Shown piece after piece: positions 48,887-60,327 of a DNA stretch of 64,000 nucleotides; the first letter of the stretch is position 1; each line of letters opens with the position of its first letter. The notes beneath the pieces were generated by a model. That model worked only from the letters and a program-made list of their open reading frames with translations, had not been told where the DNA came from and ran no database searches. The DNA lies in assembly GCA_032207245.1 (NCBI GenBank), contig CM063506.1, forward strand, positions 22,871,175-22,935,174. The letters are read 5' to 3'. The DNA comes from Pardosa pseudoannulata (lineage: Eukaryota > Arthropoda > Arachnida > Araneae > Lycosidae). The position numbers and the translations under genes were made by a program.

Positions 48887-49418
48887 TGTAGCAAGTTATC
48901 ATTATTTTAATTAGTTGTTCCTACTTCTACTAACAGTATCAAAATGTTCCTTATGTATTCAGTGCAATTAAGAATCTACCAACAGTACCGTATTTGATTT
49001 TTTTTGTGCTTAATAAATAAATTTTGTCAATTATGACTGAATTTTGTATCCGTATATTCTACAAATTGTGATATGCTGCAAGTTGTGCTCTGTTTTTATT
49101 TTTGTGTGGCAAAATTGTACTGGTTTTATTTCAGAACAAACCAGTACCAATGATTAACAAAACTAGTACGAATTGTCACCAGAGCTTACTATACAATTTT
49201 TTAAAACTTTTAGCAAAACATTCATTTCCGGCTTCTGTCAGTTCAGAAATAAATGTGTGTTTCTATCCTCTCTTTCCAAAAGCTACAAAAATGCATTAAT
49301 AATTAAAATAACATAAACCTTATGCGAGTTTGATCTTTAAGTACGTATATCGTAGATACACATTGCGTATTAAAAGGTTAAGAACACGCAAATTAAGTTC
49401 ATTCAATTGAAAGATAAT
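48887..49418 (+). repeat. 532-bp tandem unit, copy 2
   Basis: Begins TGTAGCAAGTTATCATTATT and ends ATTGAAAGATAAT just before the same start recurs at 49419. Differences from copy 3 are few, clustered at about 49150-49220. Confidence 0.95.
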
Positions 49419-49951
49419 TGTAGCAAGTTATCATTATTTTAATTAGTTGTTCCTACTTCTACTAACAGTATCAAAATGTTCCTTATGTATTCAGTGCAAT
49501 TAAGAATCTACCAACAGTACCGTATTTGATTTTTTTTTGTGCTTAATAAATAAATTTCGTCAATTATGACTGAATTTTGTATCCGTATATTCTACAAATT
49601 GTGATATGCTGCAAGTTGTGCTCTGTTTTTATTTTTGTGTGGCAAAATTGTACTGGTTTTATTTCAGAACAAACCAGTACCAATGATTTAAAAAACCAGT
49701 ACGAATTGTCACCATAGTTTACTATACATTTTCTAAGAATTTTAGTGAAACATTCATTTCCGGCTTCTGTCAGTTCAGAAATTAAATGTGTGTTTCTATC
49801 CTCTCTTTCCAAAAGCTATAAAAATGCATTAAGAATTAAAATAACATAAACCTTATGCGAGTTTGATCTTTAAGTACGTATATCGTAGATACACATTGCG
49901 TATTAAAAGGTTAAGAACACGCAAATTAAGTTCATTCAATTGAAAGATAAT
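49419..49951 (+). repeat. 532/533-bp tandem unit, copy 3
   Basis: Same limits as copy 2; the partial start TGTAGCAAGTTATCCTACTT at 49952 marks the end of the array. It contains one extra T in the homopolymer near 49537. Open frames in opposite directions in copies 2 and 3 show neither is maintained as coding. Confidence 0.95.
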
Positions 49952-51052
49952 TGTAGCAAGTTATCCTACTTTATGACTTAACATCTGACCCAGATTAAGA
50001 TCAATAACAGTAAATGCGTTTCTCAATGGAGTCTAGGGAGAGTAATTTACGACTTAAAGTTTACGTAATTTAAGCATTTTAAATCTATCGCAATTGCGTT
50101 CTGAACCTTTCTAATTTAAATAAACTACTTCCATTTCCGTTTGGAATATCAACATCCATTGATTGAAACTGCAAGTTCAATTAAGTGCAGGGATCAACAC
50201 GATGTTAATCCGGATTAATATTTTTCTTCCTTGAAATAGAAAAATATTCACTTTCCCCCTTAAAATAATTCATCGTTTAAGAACTTATTGGATACAAGCA
50301 CTGGAAGATTTAAAATAAATTACAGCCTTCTGTGATGTTCTTCTTTTCAGTGATATAGAATTAAAACTTCCTTAATAGACAGTGCGTATCAGTTTATAGC
50401 GTTCAACATGCGTGCTCTACACGTGATGTTGTTTTTCAAATGCAGCTGGCAATACAGATAGCTTTCTTCGGACAATCTTTATGCCAAATTCTGCTGCAAA
50501 GTTGTTATTCATTTTAACATCACCCATGTGTAACTTAGCTGAGGAGAACGTGGAACTTAAGTAATGCTGCGGAAGCGACCAACGCTGGGCAATCCAGGGA
50601 AAGCGCACTCAAAGAATAAAGCTCGAATGATCTTGCTCCTTTCTGCAAGGAAGCCTTCTTACTGGACTCATCTTTTGTGTGATCAACACCTGCTGCTCTT
50701 TTAGTTATTGGCCATGTTTTAGCGAAGTGACGTCACAGCGCGGCAACTACAAATCACATATGCTCTAAAGAATGATACAGACTCGGTCTCTTGATCGAAC
50801 GAATTAATGTGCAACGCTATTGGCAGCTATCTGTTTAGCAGAAAATTTAATCTAGGATATAATATAAATTTAACTTAAGCATTGTATACGTATTAGCATA
50901 TACCTCAAGTGTATAATTTAAGAGAAATTTTTAAAAATCCATACCTAAAGTCTACAAAATTGATAATTTAAAAAATCTAATCCTTAAAGAGGAATGAAGA
51001 AACTGAATTTGAGCAGAACCCTGTAAAGTAGTTTTTCTGTCAAAGCTACTGG
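49952..51052. other. Unassigned sequence
   Basis: Includes a GC-richer stretch at 50400-50780. No domain or repeat was recognised. Confidence 0.35.
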
Positions 51053-51352
51053 AAATCACTTCTTTCGCTTTTAAGTTTACATTATCTCAACGGCACCTTC
51101 CCATCTTTCTGTGTTTATATTCTTTGGAAGCACCAAACTCGTTATAAACACCTTTTTATTACACCTTTTAAGGTGGGTCTGTACCTGCATTTGGGATTCC
51201 TCTACATCTGTGTTAACCTATGGTGAAAATAAAATTCCCCCTGTCTGGCTCACGTTTTAAGAATTCTCTAAACAAATTGTGACTTCTTTCGCTTGCGTGT
51301 TACATTATCTCTATGGTGCCTTCTCGTCTTCTTGTGTCTATGCAATTTAAAA
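51053..51352 (+). repeat. Two direct repeats of about 75 bp plus a dispersed 75-bp block
   Basis: 51053-51130 and 51279-51352 share ACTTCTTTCGCTT, TACATTATCTC, GCCTTC-C(A/G)TCTT and TGTGT-TAT. Between them, 51165-51240 (TTAAGGTGGGTCTGTACCTG, CCTCTACATCTGTGTTAACC, TATGGTGAAAATAAAATT) recurs at 63420-63500 and inverted at 63700-63790. Confidence 0.65.
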
Positions 51353-51572
51353 GCAGGGATTAAGCAGAAAACCACCCCTCCCAGGCTTGTCCTGCCACCT
51401 AAAGAGGTATTCTTTGAGAACTCGTAGTACTTTGCAACTATGAGCCAATTTTAAGTGCCCAGTCACTATTAATGAACACGGCGGGTCTTTGGTTGGCTCT
51501 AGACTCAAACTCACATTCCTCCAGTTGTGAGATTGACGCCTTTGCCGATTGAGCTACCGTAGTTGACTGCAC
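51350..51572 (-). repeat. tRNA-derived SINE, family 2, 3'-truncated
   Basis: On the minus strand: GGTAGCTCAATCGGCAAAGG (A box), GAGTTTGAGTCTAGAGCC (B box), AGACCCGCCGTGTTC, TGGGCACTTAAAAT, CTCAAAGAATACCTCTTTAG and a CTTAATCCCTGC end. Blocks correspond in order to 60470-60690. Confidence 0.8.
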
Positions 51573-52970
51573 GGGGTGAATAAGAAAAAACCAGGAAAAC
51601 TCAGAGTAACGCTTCTGATTCGTACAGAGACAGGTTATTAATCCAAACAATTTATCGTGTTTCAAATAAGCGACTATAATTTGACCACGATGGTTTATTT
51701 GTAAATATTCTGTATATTATAGCACACGTTAATGAAATTTTATTCTAAAAGACTTTAATAAGTATACATCTACAACAAATAGCTTTGAATAGCTTATAGT
51801 GTTTTTGTTGGAAGATAAGAACAAGAGACATTTAATATAATTTTTTTAAATATTAAACCTTCCCAGTAATCTCAATATGATCACATAAAAGTGATGTTAC
51901 ATACTTACAATATTTAAATCTGTATGAAAATGAATTTTGATTAAAAAGTAAAATAGTGTCACAAAATTTATGCCTTCTAACAGCATTTATTAAAAATACT
52001 ATTTGTGCACCGCATACCAACCAATTATTGTCAGTATTTTTACTATTTATTTAGTAACATGTAAAAGTACATATATGTAAAAGGTGAAAATATTCTTCAC
52101 AATTATACAATAAAATTTAGCCCTTATTATTTTGAATTACGCCGGATTACTGGGGATAACTTGTATTTTACCTGTTGCAAACCTGTTTTGATTTTAGTCA
52201 TCAAACACTCGATCAACAAAACAATCGATCGGGTAATGATAATAATCTAAAACCGAATAAGAAATCCTCCTTTATCATTTACTTTTAGTGCAAGATTTAT
52301 TTGCCTAATTGGACTGAATTTCTCTCATGTCAGAGCCTTTATAAGTGATTCTATAGGTTTTTTTTCTAAACAAATTTAGCATTATTTTTTATCTCTTTCG
52401 TGCGAACCCCACATCTTTTCATTATTCCTTTCGTTTTTATACATTTTTTAAGTTTTAATGAAGTTCTGGCTTACATATATATTAATATTAGCGGGGCGAA
52501 ATTATTCTCGCCTATTACAATGATAATAGCCCCTACTGTTTGAATTGCTCAAGGTTACTAAGGAATAAGAGAGTCTAAGGTATTTGCATAGCATTTAGCA
52601 GTGTTGATTTTTTTTAGAGATCAAAACACCTCATATCTTTATTAAACACAAATTTTAATTCAATTTCACATAAAAATTTAGTTTTAATACACATTCGTAT
52701 TTCTAACACACGTTCATAGTTTTACTTTTTCATTTGGTGTATAATTCTTATATTATTTTAGAAATGGTACTACTTGAAAGGATAAAACTAAATAATTAGA
52801 TAATATTTAGAGTTATATTAAAGAACTTGTAGAAAATGTATTCTAAAAAAGAAGACCATTTTACGATTTATCGAAAAATGTTTTAGATAAAAGATTAAAG
52901 TTTTAGAGTTTTATTAAAAGTTTTACAGAAAAGAACATTTTTTTTATGTCGAAAAGCTCTGTGTTCCCTT
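51573..52970. other. Unassigned AT-rich sequence
   Basis: No recognised gene. Bases from about 52640 show loose similarity to the left part of repeat D and to 53930-53980 (ATAAAAATTTAGTTTTAAT). Confidence 0.35.
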
Positions 52971-53280
52971 AAAAGGGACGTAGTACCTTTCAAGAATAAT
53001 TTATTCGTTATAATAATCTATTTTTGATTCGATATAAGAGATAAAGTTCTGTTTTATTTAGAATATATATTTTGTAAATCATAGTAAGGTTCTAACTTTC
53101 TAAAAAATATGTAGTTTTGTTATATAAAGCAATACTTTATAAAAAATTACAAAATTTATACACGACGTAAAAAAATTTAAGTCCATTTACCTACAAAATA
53201 ATTTTTGAAATTTTTAAATTAGAAACTAATTTTTTATATAAAATTGAAGCTAATTGTCTTTTTTTTCTACGAATGCCAGT
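52971..53280 (+). repeat. Dispersed repeat D, copy 1
   Basis: AAAAGGGACGTAGTACCTTT, TAATAATCTATTTTTGATTC, ATAGTAAGGTTCTAACTTTC, AATATGTAGTTTTGTTATA and AAGTCCATTTACCTACAAAA, all repeated 521 bp downstream with few changes. Confidence 0.9.
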
Positions 53281-53491
53281 TATAATATTACAATATAAAT
53301 CCATTCATGTCTTTAAAACTGAATTTAAAACGCGAAAACTCTCATATATAAATTCAAAGTTTTGAAAGAGATATAAATCTTTTATAACCAATCAAATAAA
53401 ACAAGTTAAGACGTCAACTTAACTTTATTAAACAGTCAAATCTTGAAAGAGATTTATTTTCCTCTTCCGTGCCTTCTGAATTTTAAGCCTG
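53281..53491. other. Spacer between repeat D copies
   Basis: No recognised feature. A piece (53420-53490, GTCAAATCTTGAAAGAGATT) resembles 59140-59180. Confidence 0.35.
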
Positions 53492-53980
53492 AAAAGGGAC
53501 GTAGTACCTTTCGAGAATAATTTCTTCGCCATAATAATCTATTTTTGATTCGATATAAGAGATAAAGTTCTGTTCCATTTAGAATACATTTTTGTAGATC
53601 ATAGTAAGGTTCTAACTTTCTAAAAAATATGTAGTTTTGTTATAAAAAGCAATACTTTATAAAAAATTACAAAATCTATACACCACGTAAAATAAGATTT
53701 AAGTCCATTTACCTACAAAATAACCTTTGAAATTTGTAAATTAGGAACTAATTTTTTACATAAAATAGAATCTATTTTTTTCTGTGAATACCAGTTATAA
53801 TATAGCAAGCAATATATATTATTTTATATTATGATAAAGACAAAATTTTTAATATCCAATTTCTCAACAATTTTTAGGATTTTTAAAATTTTAAAATGCG
53901 AAATGCTTTTAAAGGTTTGGTTTTACAGAATAAAACAGATATTTTACTTAAATTTGATATAAAAATTTAGTTTCTAATTG
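53492..53980 (+). repeat. Dispersed repeat D, copy 2, with right arm
   Basis: Matches copy 1 to about 53800. It then has only a short TA patch (AGCAAGCAATATATATTATT) followed by the right arm found at 43640-43780. It shows the unexpanded state of the site that carries 1.15 kb of TA repeats at 42467. Confidence 0.8.
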
Positions 53981-54167
53981 TTACCTCTGGTACCGGCAAC
54001 TCAGAATACTTTTATATAAATGATAGCAATGGAATTGATGTATGTGACTGGGTGCAGTATGAAAGTATAAGTCCTAAAGGCTTTGTTAAAAACATTTAAA
54101 AGAAGATATAATTATGTTACTTGCAAAATAAAGGAATGTAAAATAAAGCACTGCTGTAAGCAACACT

Positions 54168-54350
54168 TGGCCGAACGATGGCCGAATGGTTAGGGTGCTG
54201 GCCTTCGGAACCGGAGTTCATGGGTTCGAATCCCACTATGGCATGGATGTTCGTAGCCATTCGGAATCGGCTTTAAGCAGTAGGTCCCGGTCTCATTAGC
54301 CCTCGTGTTGCAAAAAGTAGACCGTAGCGCTCCGAAACCAAACCAAAACT
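54168..54350 (+). repeat. tRNA-derived SINE, family 1, best-preserved copy
   Basis: TGGCCGAATGGTTAGGGTGC (A box), TGGCCTTCGGAACCGGAGTT, CATGGGTTCGAATCCCACTA (B box), TGGCATGGATGTTCGTAGCC, ATTCGGAATCGGCTTTAAGC, AGTAGGTCCCGGTCTCATTA, GCCCTCGTGTTGCAAAAAGT, AGACCGTAGCGCTCC, tail GAAACCAAACCAAAAC. About 180 bp. Family knowledge: intragenic A and B boxes drive Pol III. The tRNA of origin is not certain. Confidence 0.93.
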
Positions 54351-54513
54351 AAGCAACACTTGCAACTGCTAACAAAACAATCACCGTGCTTGCATTCAAT
54401 CAGCCCCGCATTCAACCCACAACACAGGTGTTCTTATACGGCAGTGGAACTCTGCAGCAAACTAAAAACTTGCATTGAAATAAATTTGCATGAACAGTGT
54501 TTCATTTTGCTAT

Positions 54514-54955
54514 GTTTCAAATAAAATGAAGCTGGATGCCCATTTGGATGGAAAGAATAAAAATAAAAATAGGGCCAGGCACTTCATATTGCTAACAAAA
54601 TGTATTGTAGATTATTAACGATAGGCGTTAATATAAGAAAATCATAAAGGCTTTTTTTAAATGGCAACATTTTAAATGCCTAAAATTTTGTGCTGAAATT
54701 AAAAGTATAAATTAGAAAGACTTTGGAACGAAATGAAAAAGAGTCAGAGATTACTCGGTTTGAATTATCACGCAAAGACTGCTGAGGAACAAGAACAAAT
54801 TTATTGCTTCCTTGTACGAAGTAAAGCAAAAATTGTCTGTATAATTTAACTATGAAATACGCATTTTGTTTCAAATAAAATGAAGATGAATGCACATTTG
54901 GATGGAAAGAATAAAAATAAAAATAGGGCCAGGCACTTCATATTGCTAACACTAA
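54514..54955 (+). repeat. Pair of about 95-bp direct repeats, 354 bp apart
   Basis: GTTTCAAATAAAATGAAG, GGATGGAAAGAATAAAAATA and AGGGCCAGGCACTTCATATT, then GCTAACA, occur at 54514-54600 and 54868-54950 almost unchanged. Sequence between them is unique. Confidence 0.9.
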
Positions 54956-56300
54956 TATTAATATATAAAAAGTAATTTTATGAACAAGCGATTTTTTATC
55001 ATTTTTATTTCATTTGGTACGTAACTTATTATTAATTTAAAATATACTATTTAAAAAGATTAAACTATATAATTTTTATAGTAAAGTTTTCATAAGTATA
55101 GCCGTAATTCTTAAACAAGTCAAAATAATTTCAGGCATGGAAACATGATCACCTAAAGATTTGAAATTACAATACTTACTTTACTTCATGCGAGGAAGTA
55201 AAAAGAGATTTTCCAAGCCAAGATCGAGATGCAATTCTTGATGCATCCAAAGAAAAACGAAAAGTTTCAAAAAAGGGTATTTATTGCAAAACAATCTAAG
55301 TGCAACAGAATGACCATATCAAGGATTTTGGAATGTTTTTTTCCACAAATATTTGTAAAGGTAAATCTTATTCTACTGTTGATTACTAAAGACTATTGAT
55401 CTACTGTTGATTATTACCGTTGAAATATTTACAAAAATTAAAAATATTCCTGATTAGCAGAGAGGCACCATAGGATCAAAAGCTCCCGCAATTGAACTTT
55501 CTAAATCGACATTCCATATTTTCAAGTATTAGAAATAAAAATTAGTAGTAATATGCTCATAATAAGATTCTAAAGCTCATAATAAGATGCTTATAATAAG
55601 ATTCCAAGCTAACTTTATGTTTGTTTTATGTTAAATCGATAAACGGTTTAATGAATATTTTAACCCTTGAATAGTACTGTGTACTTTTAAGCTTGAACGC
55701 ACCAGATTCCTCACTCGTTTTCTAATACCTGACTTTGGTGATATTCTAGAAACACAAACACACACGGGATCACAACTGTCAGACGGGAGGAACAAAAGCC
55801 GTTCAAGCCCAGTTTTGCAATTCCCTGTTCGATCATACACCCCAAATGGGGTCACATTCCCCCCTGTACTGTCCCGGGCTTCGGGAATGATCCATCTCTC
55901 GAAATTAATTTCCAGATAGACTGAATCTGACAGCTGTATATCATTTCTCCGGGCATGTTAGGTTTCTCCCTTCATGTTATCCCTACCCAGGAATCCTGAT
56001 AAGTGGGGTCTCCCATTAAACCGGAGTCAAATCCACTCGATTTAGACTCTTAGAGATTCAAATCCTGATTACAGCGAAATAGAACTCGTTATACTTTGGC
56101 TTAGACAGTTTTGAATCGTTAAGCAATCAGGGGTGCTCATAAGGCATCACAACCCGCACCTCTGCTGGACTGGTAAATATTAGAGACAACATTTCACCTC
56201 GAATTTGTGAAAATCTTTTTTAATGTGAAAAAATTTCTATGGAGATGTTTTAGAAAACATAATTATTCACAAATTAGAAGCTTAGATTATAACTTCTTTA
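54956..56300. other. Unassigned; GC-richer island at about 55660-56170
   Basis: The island has a 74-codon minus-strand frame without recognised domain. Its style (short GC-rich runs, CCCCAAATGGGG palindrome at about 55844) resembles the island at 47640 but I could not align them convincingly. Confidence 0.35.
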
Positions 56301-56975
56301 TCTCTTATATAATAGTAGCCTAAGTTATCTGTCCGTCTGTCTTCGAATTTATGAAGCGATTGGACCAGGAATGGATAGAGTCATCCATATTAAATTCATA
56401 ATGAGTTGGGGTTGGCAAAGTTCAAAGCGAGTTTAGTTTATCTTCACGTAAACTATCGATCTGATTCTAAAATAAATTGGTATAAATATGCATCATATCA
56501 CAGCAAAAAATACTGTCGTCTTTAAAACGTTCGAGATCCACCCCTTCTCCCCTTTTCGAGAGTTTAATGCTATTATTTCAAGCCCTATTTTCCTCGGTTA
56601 AGAGTAGGGGATTAAATTTTGCACATAATAAATAAGTAAAAATAAAAAAAGAATTTGTAGCATTATGATGTCATTCCTTTAACCATCTCATTTAATCATT
56701 TCTTATTTTAATTTTTTTTAATATTGTCTACATTGTTTTCATACGTTTTATCACCGAACTTAGATATTACGTAATTAATTATCTCTTATATTTGGCGTAA
56801 TAATAGATTACGTACATATGTGATAATTTTAAATTTAATCATCGATTAATTTTTTGTTGCAAAATAATTCTCAACCAAAAAACATACCATTTTTTTACCT
56901 GGCTCATAGAGTATTTTACAATTCTGAAAAATCAAATATTTTACCGATTCCGTCATATGACAGGCTATATGCTAG
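56301..56975 (+). mobile_element. Non-autonomous Helitron-like element, copy 5 (675 bp)
   Basis: Starts TCTCTTATATAATAGTAGCC after A, with ATCTGTCCGTCTGTCTTCGA. Ends CCGTCATATGACAGG, CTATATGCTAG followed by T. Shorter than copies 2 and 3 because an internal part (the region after TTTTTTGTTGCAA) is missing. The TGACGTCA site has mutated to TGATGTCA (56666). Confidence 0.85.
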
Positions 56976-58224
56976 TAGTAATATATTTTGTTAATTTCAT
57001 TAAAATGTGAACAAATGGAAGTATTTTACAACAGATTAAATGATTAATACTTTGAAATGTAGGTTTGATGTAACGAGTACACAAAGCAATAATTTTCAAT
57101 ACTTTTATCACATATATAGAAAACAAAGTTAGAAAAAAATCATTTTTTTTAAATAAAAATATCAAAAATATAAAGTTTTATGTAGCCAGTTTTTAAATAA
57201 TGCATTTTAAATTATTTATCAAGTATATCTTATCTTTTATTAGATGCAAGCAATTAGTGCTACACAATTTTTTTTAAATATAAAGAAAAATGAAATAAAG
57301 AAAAATGTTTAATATATGTGAAAAAATTATTTTAATGTGAACTTTAGTAAATGTCACACATAATCAAATATAATTGCGAAGACGCCAAAGAGTGATTTTT
57401 GATCTCCCATCTCACAATACTCAGGCCTGTAGCCAAAAGAGAAGGAAGTGGCTTGACGATATATCCCCCCATAGAGGACCTAATCTCAATTTCAAAAATG
57501 TATGTAAATTTGGGGTACCTTTGTGGGTCTAAAATGTTGGGCCCGGAACATTTCTGGTTGAAGGGTATCTATGGCTGATCAGGAGAGGGAATCTATATAG
57601 CATCCGTTGGTCTCGTCAGGGGCTTCCTCCTGAGTCTTTGGGGTGTGGCTGTACTATTTGTTGCAGGAACACTTCCTGTCGGACTTGTCTGGACTATGGA
57701 GCACCTTCTCCTCTGGACTCACGAACAACTTCCGTCGGAACCGACTGGACTCCCGACTTTCGAACACCTTCTTTTGGGACCTCCGAACCACCCTCTCATC
57801 TTTTAGATTTTTCATATTTAATTATTTCAACCTTGTCCCATCTTCCTTCTTGTCGTCCAATCAGGTTAGTTGTAAGAATCTCATTGGTCTGCTTAAACCC
57901 CGCCTTGAGACCGCCAACGTGCCAAACCTTATCACTTCTAATTGGGCACTGTCCCTTAGGGACTCATAAATACTCCACAAAGGTACAATCTTATTTAATG
58001 TGAAGTACGGAGACGGGAATCTAATCTGGGACTGAAATCAGAACCCCGCCCGAGACCACCGTACAAGACAACAATATCCGTTGAATAGAAATTTATGGTC
58101 CTCCCTCTCTTTACAAAGATGTGATGAGGTCAGATTTAGATCCCGAACATTTTATTTCTTGTATGAATTAATCAATTATATAACAGATCTAAATCGCCTC
58201 ATCACAGTTACGTGGTCCTGTTAG
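56976..58224. other. Unassigned; AT-rich to 57400, then GC-richer
   Basis: 57420-58140 is GC-richer. Two overlapping plus-strand frames at 57638-58003 and 57643-57969 are Ser/Thr/Pro/Arg-rich without a domain. GGCCTGTAGCCAAAAGAG at about 57425 resembles ends of some DNA transposons. No firm call. Confidence 0.3.
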
Positions 58225-58536
58225 CGGGACTGGTCGCATGTTGACTGGTCACTGACTAAAAAACTAATTTCAGAAAATCACCGTGACGAGTATTTTGCCA
58301 CATCAGGAAGACCCAACATTAGTCCTTTACCACTCTGGTTAATCTCAAGGCATTTTCCAGATGTTATTCCTGCTACTGAAAAAAAGTCAACGATACAGTA
58401 TACTCTGTTCTCCCGTAAAACAGATTTCAGAGGTAAGCCAGTAAGAAAAGAGACCAGATACAAGTGTACAGAATGTCAAGTATCACTTTGTGTCGTCCCT
58501 TGTTTCAAAAACTATCATACAAAGACTAATATTTAA
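58225..58536 (+). pseudogene. piggyBac transposase C-terminal fragment with intact cysteine-rich domain
   Basis: The frame is open from 58225 (after TAG at 58222) to the TAA at 58534, about 103 codons. It reads LTKKLISENHRDEYF, then RPNISPLPLWLISRHFPDVI, PATEKKS and the C-terminal YKCTECQVSLCVVPCFKNYH. The CX2C...C...PCF...YH pattern is the zinc-binding C-terminal domain of piggyBac transposases (known function: binding the transposon ends). The DDE catalytic core is absent, so it cannot transpose. It has no start codon of its own. Downstream GCCCGAGATACC (58550) is the eroded counterpart of the palindrome at about 46620. Confidence 0.88.
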
Positions 58537-58559
58537 CTTTTTTCCATTTGCCCGAGATA

Positions 58560-59498
58560 CCTAATATTAAAACTAAACTAAAAAAATTACTAAATAAAAA
58601 ATAAAAAAAAACTAAATAAAAAGTAAATAAATAAAATAAAATTCAAAAAAAAATGTTTTGCTGTATTTAATAATAAAAAAAAAAACAAAACGATTTATAT
58701 CTCTAAAAATGTCTCACAACCATAAAAGAAATGTAAAAACTCAAAAATCATAAAACACAACAATAAATAAAAAAAAATTACAAAATTTGTAAAATAAAAA
58801 AAATTATATACACAAACAAATAAGAAAAAAGAAATAAAAAATTTTTTTTTTAAATTCGATAATTTTTTAAAAATCATTTTTTCAAATTTTTTCATAATAA
58901 ATCATTAACTTTTTAAAAATATAAATTTGAAAATATCTTTTTCATATTTTATTTAAATCTAAATTATTAAATGAAAAAATTTTTTTAATGTGAATTCAAA
59001 ACAACAAATTTTAAGAATTTTCATTTTAAACTCTTTAAATAATGAAGAGATATTTTCTTTACAAATATAATGTTTTTTTAAAACAATACCGAAAATTTTT
59101 TAAACAATTAAGAGATATTTTTATAAATCTCCTTAAGACGCAACTTTTTATACAGTCATAGAGATTTATTTTCCTTTTTGTTCGAATTTTAAAACTTTTA
59201 CAAAAACATTTGATCATTTGTTATTTTCTCATTGTATAAGTATGCATAAAATTTTCTTTTTTAAATAAAAGTAAGAATTCTAAATATTTCATTTGAATTA
59301 AAAAATGTAGAATCATTTGCAATCATTAAATTTATAAATCTTATATTCGTTCAAAGTTCATTGTAATAATGAAAGATTTTTCAAAGATAAGAAAAAAAAA
59401 ACAGTTCTAAACAAGCATTGAATTTTGTCAAATAAAACTTGAACATCTTTACAGTTAAAAATAATTTTCATTTGTGAAATTTAGAGATGAGAAATTAA
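58560..59498. other. Extremely AT-rich unassigned sequence
   Basis: Dense A and T homopolymers (AAAATAAAAAAAAACT-like). No recognised feature. Possible loose relation to repeat D around 59150-59200. Confidence 0.4.
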
Positions 59499-59660
59499 AC
59501 ACCGAATTAGACTGCTTTCGCTGGAGTTCGTGGATTCGAATTTCCCCTGATGGTGGGGATGTTCGAAGCATTCAGAATCTTTTTAAGCTGTATTTCCCGG
59601 TCTCATAAGTCTTCGTGTAGCAATAACAATATTCTGTAGCGCTCCAAACAAATAAACTAA
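59499..59660 (+). repeat. tRNA-derived SINE, family 1, decayed
   Basis: CTGGAGTTCGTGGATTCGAA (B box), GGGGATGTTCGAAGCATTC, CCGGTCTCATAAGTCTTCGT, CTGTAGCGCTCC and the tail AAACAAATAAACTAAA. The A-box part is degraded. Confidence 0.85.
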
Positions 59661-59934
59661 AAAACAATTACTGTCGAACTTATTTATTTCGAATTTGAAG
59701 GGGAATGCAAAACGTTTCGAATAAGCGATTTTTGTAAAAAATATACGTAACAGATTACTTACAGTGTTTAATTGGATATTATTTGTAAAAGAAGTAAAGG
59801 GGAAGAAAAAAAAACCAAACACTAGACTTTTTCTTTGATTTCTTCTGTCTTACACAATATACAACATCCTGGAGTTTACTTACAGAGTAGAATACAGTAA
59901 CTTTAACCATTATTTTGCTTTAAAAAAACAATGA
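59661..59934. other. Spacer between two SINE copies
   Basis: AT-rich, no recognised feature. Confidence 0.4.
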
Positions 59935-60105
59935 ATAATAACCGAATAGAACACTGGTCTTTCATACCGAAGTTCGTGGCTTCGAATCCCACTGCTGACA
60001 TGGATGTTCGTGACTGTTAGGAATCTGCTATTACGCAGTACGTATAGATCTCATTAGTCAATGCAAAAAGTAGACTGTAATGTTTCAAAGCATTCTAAAC
60101 TAATA
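59935..60105 (+). repeat. tRNA-derived SINE, family 1, decayed
   Basis: ACCGAATAGAACACTGGTCT, CGAAGTTCGTGGCTTCGAAT (B box), CATGGATGTTCGTGACTGTT, AGGAATCTGCTATTACGCAG, TCTCATTAG and AAAAAGTAGACTGTAATG. Tail AAAGCATTCTAAACTAAT. Confidence 0.85.
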
Positions 60106-60327
60106 AACAAATCATCTTATTATTATTTTTTTTTTGTAAAACTATCATATCCTCCAACGTAGTTGATACAACACGCTTTTCTTCATCCCTGTTTAGTGAT
60201 TCTTTTTCAGATGAATCACACTTTTTCCATGCCTTTTCAACATACCTCTGTCGGTCAGTTCTCCTCAAATAGCAATTTCTAATCAACTCTTAAATATAAT
60301 TCATATTTCACTGAGATATGAAAGTTG
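60106..60327. other. Unassigned spacer
   Basis: A 63-codon minus-strand frame (60095-60286) is charged and low-complexity with no domain. Confidence 0.35.

Noticed and set aside
54168..54245. Genuine tRNA gene
   Set aside because: A and B boxes are good but the sequence continues into a SINE body shared by many copies, and no full cloverleaf with a proper acceptor stem could be drawn.
47640..56170. Homology between GC-richer islands at 47640 and 55660
   Set aside because: Only short similar words (AGTGGGGTC-like, ACAGCTGT); no collinear alignment could be built by eye.
57638..58003. Two overlapping frames of 121 and 108 codons
   Set aside because: Overlapping in different frames, biased composition, no domain and no start context; left as unassigned GC-richer sequence.
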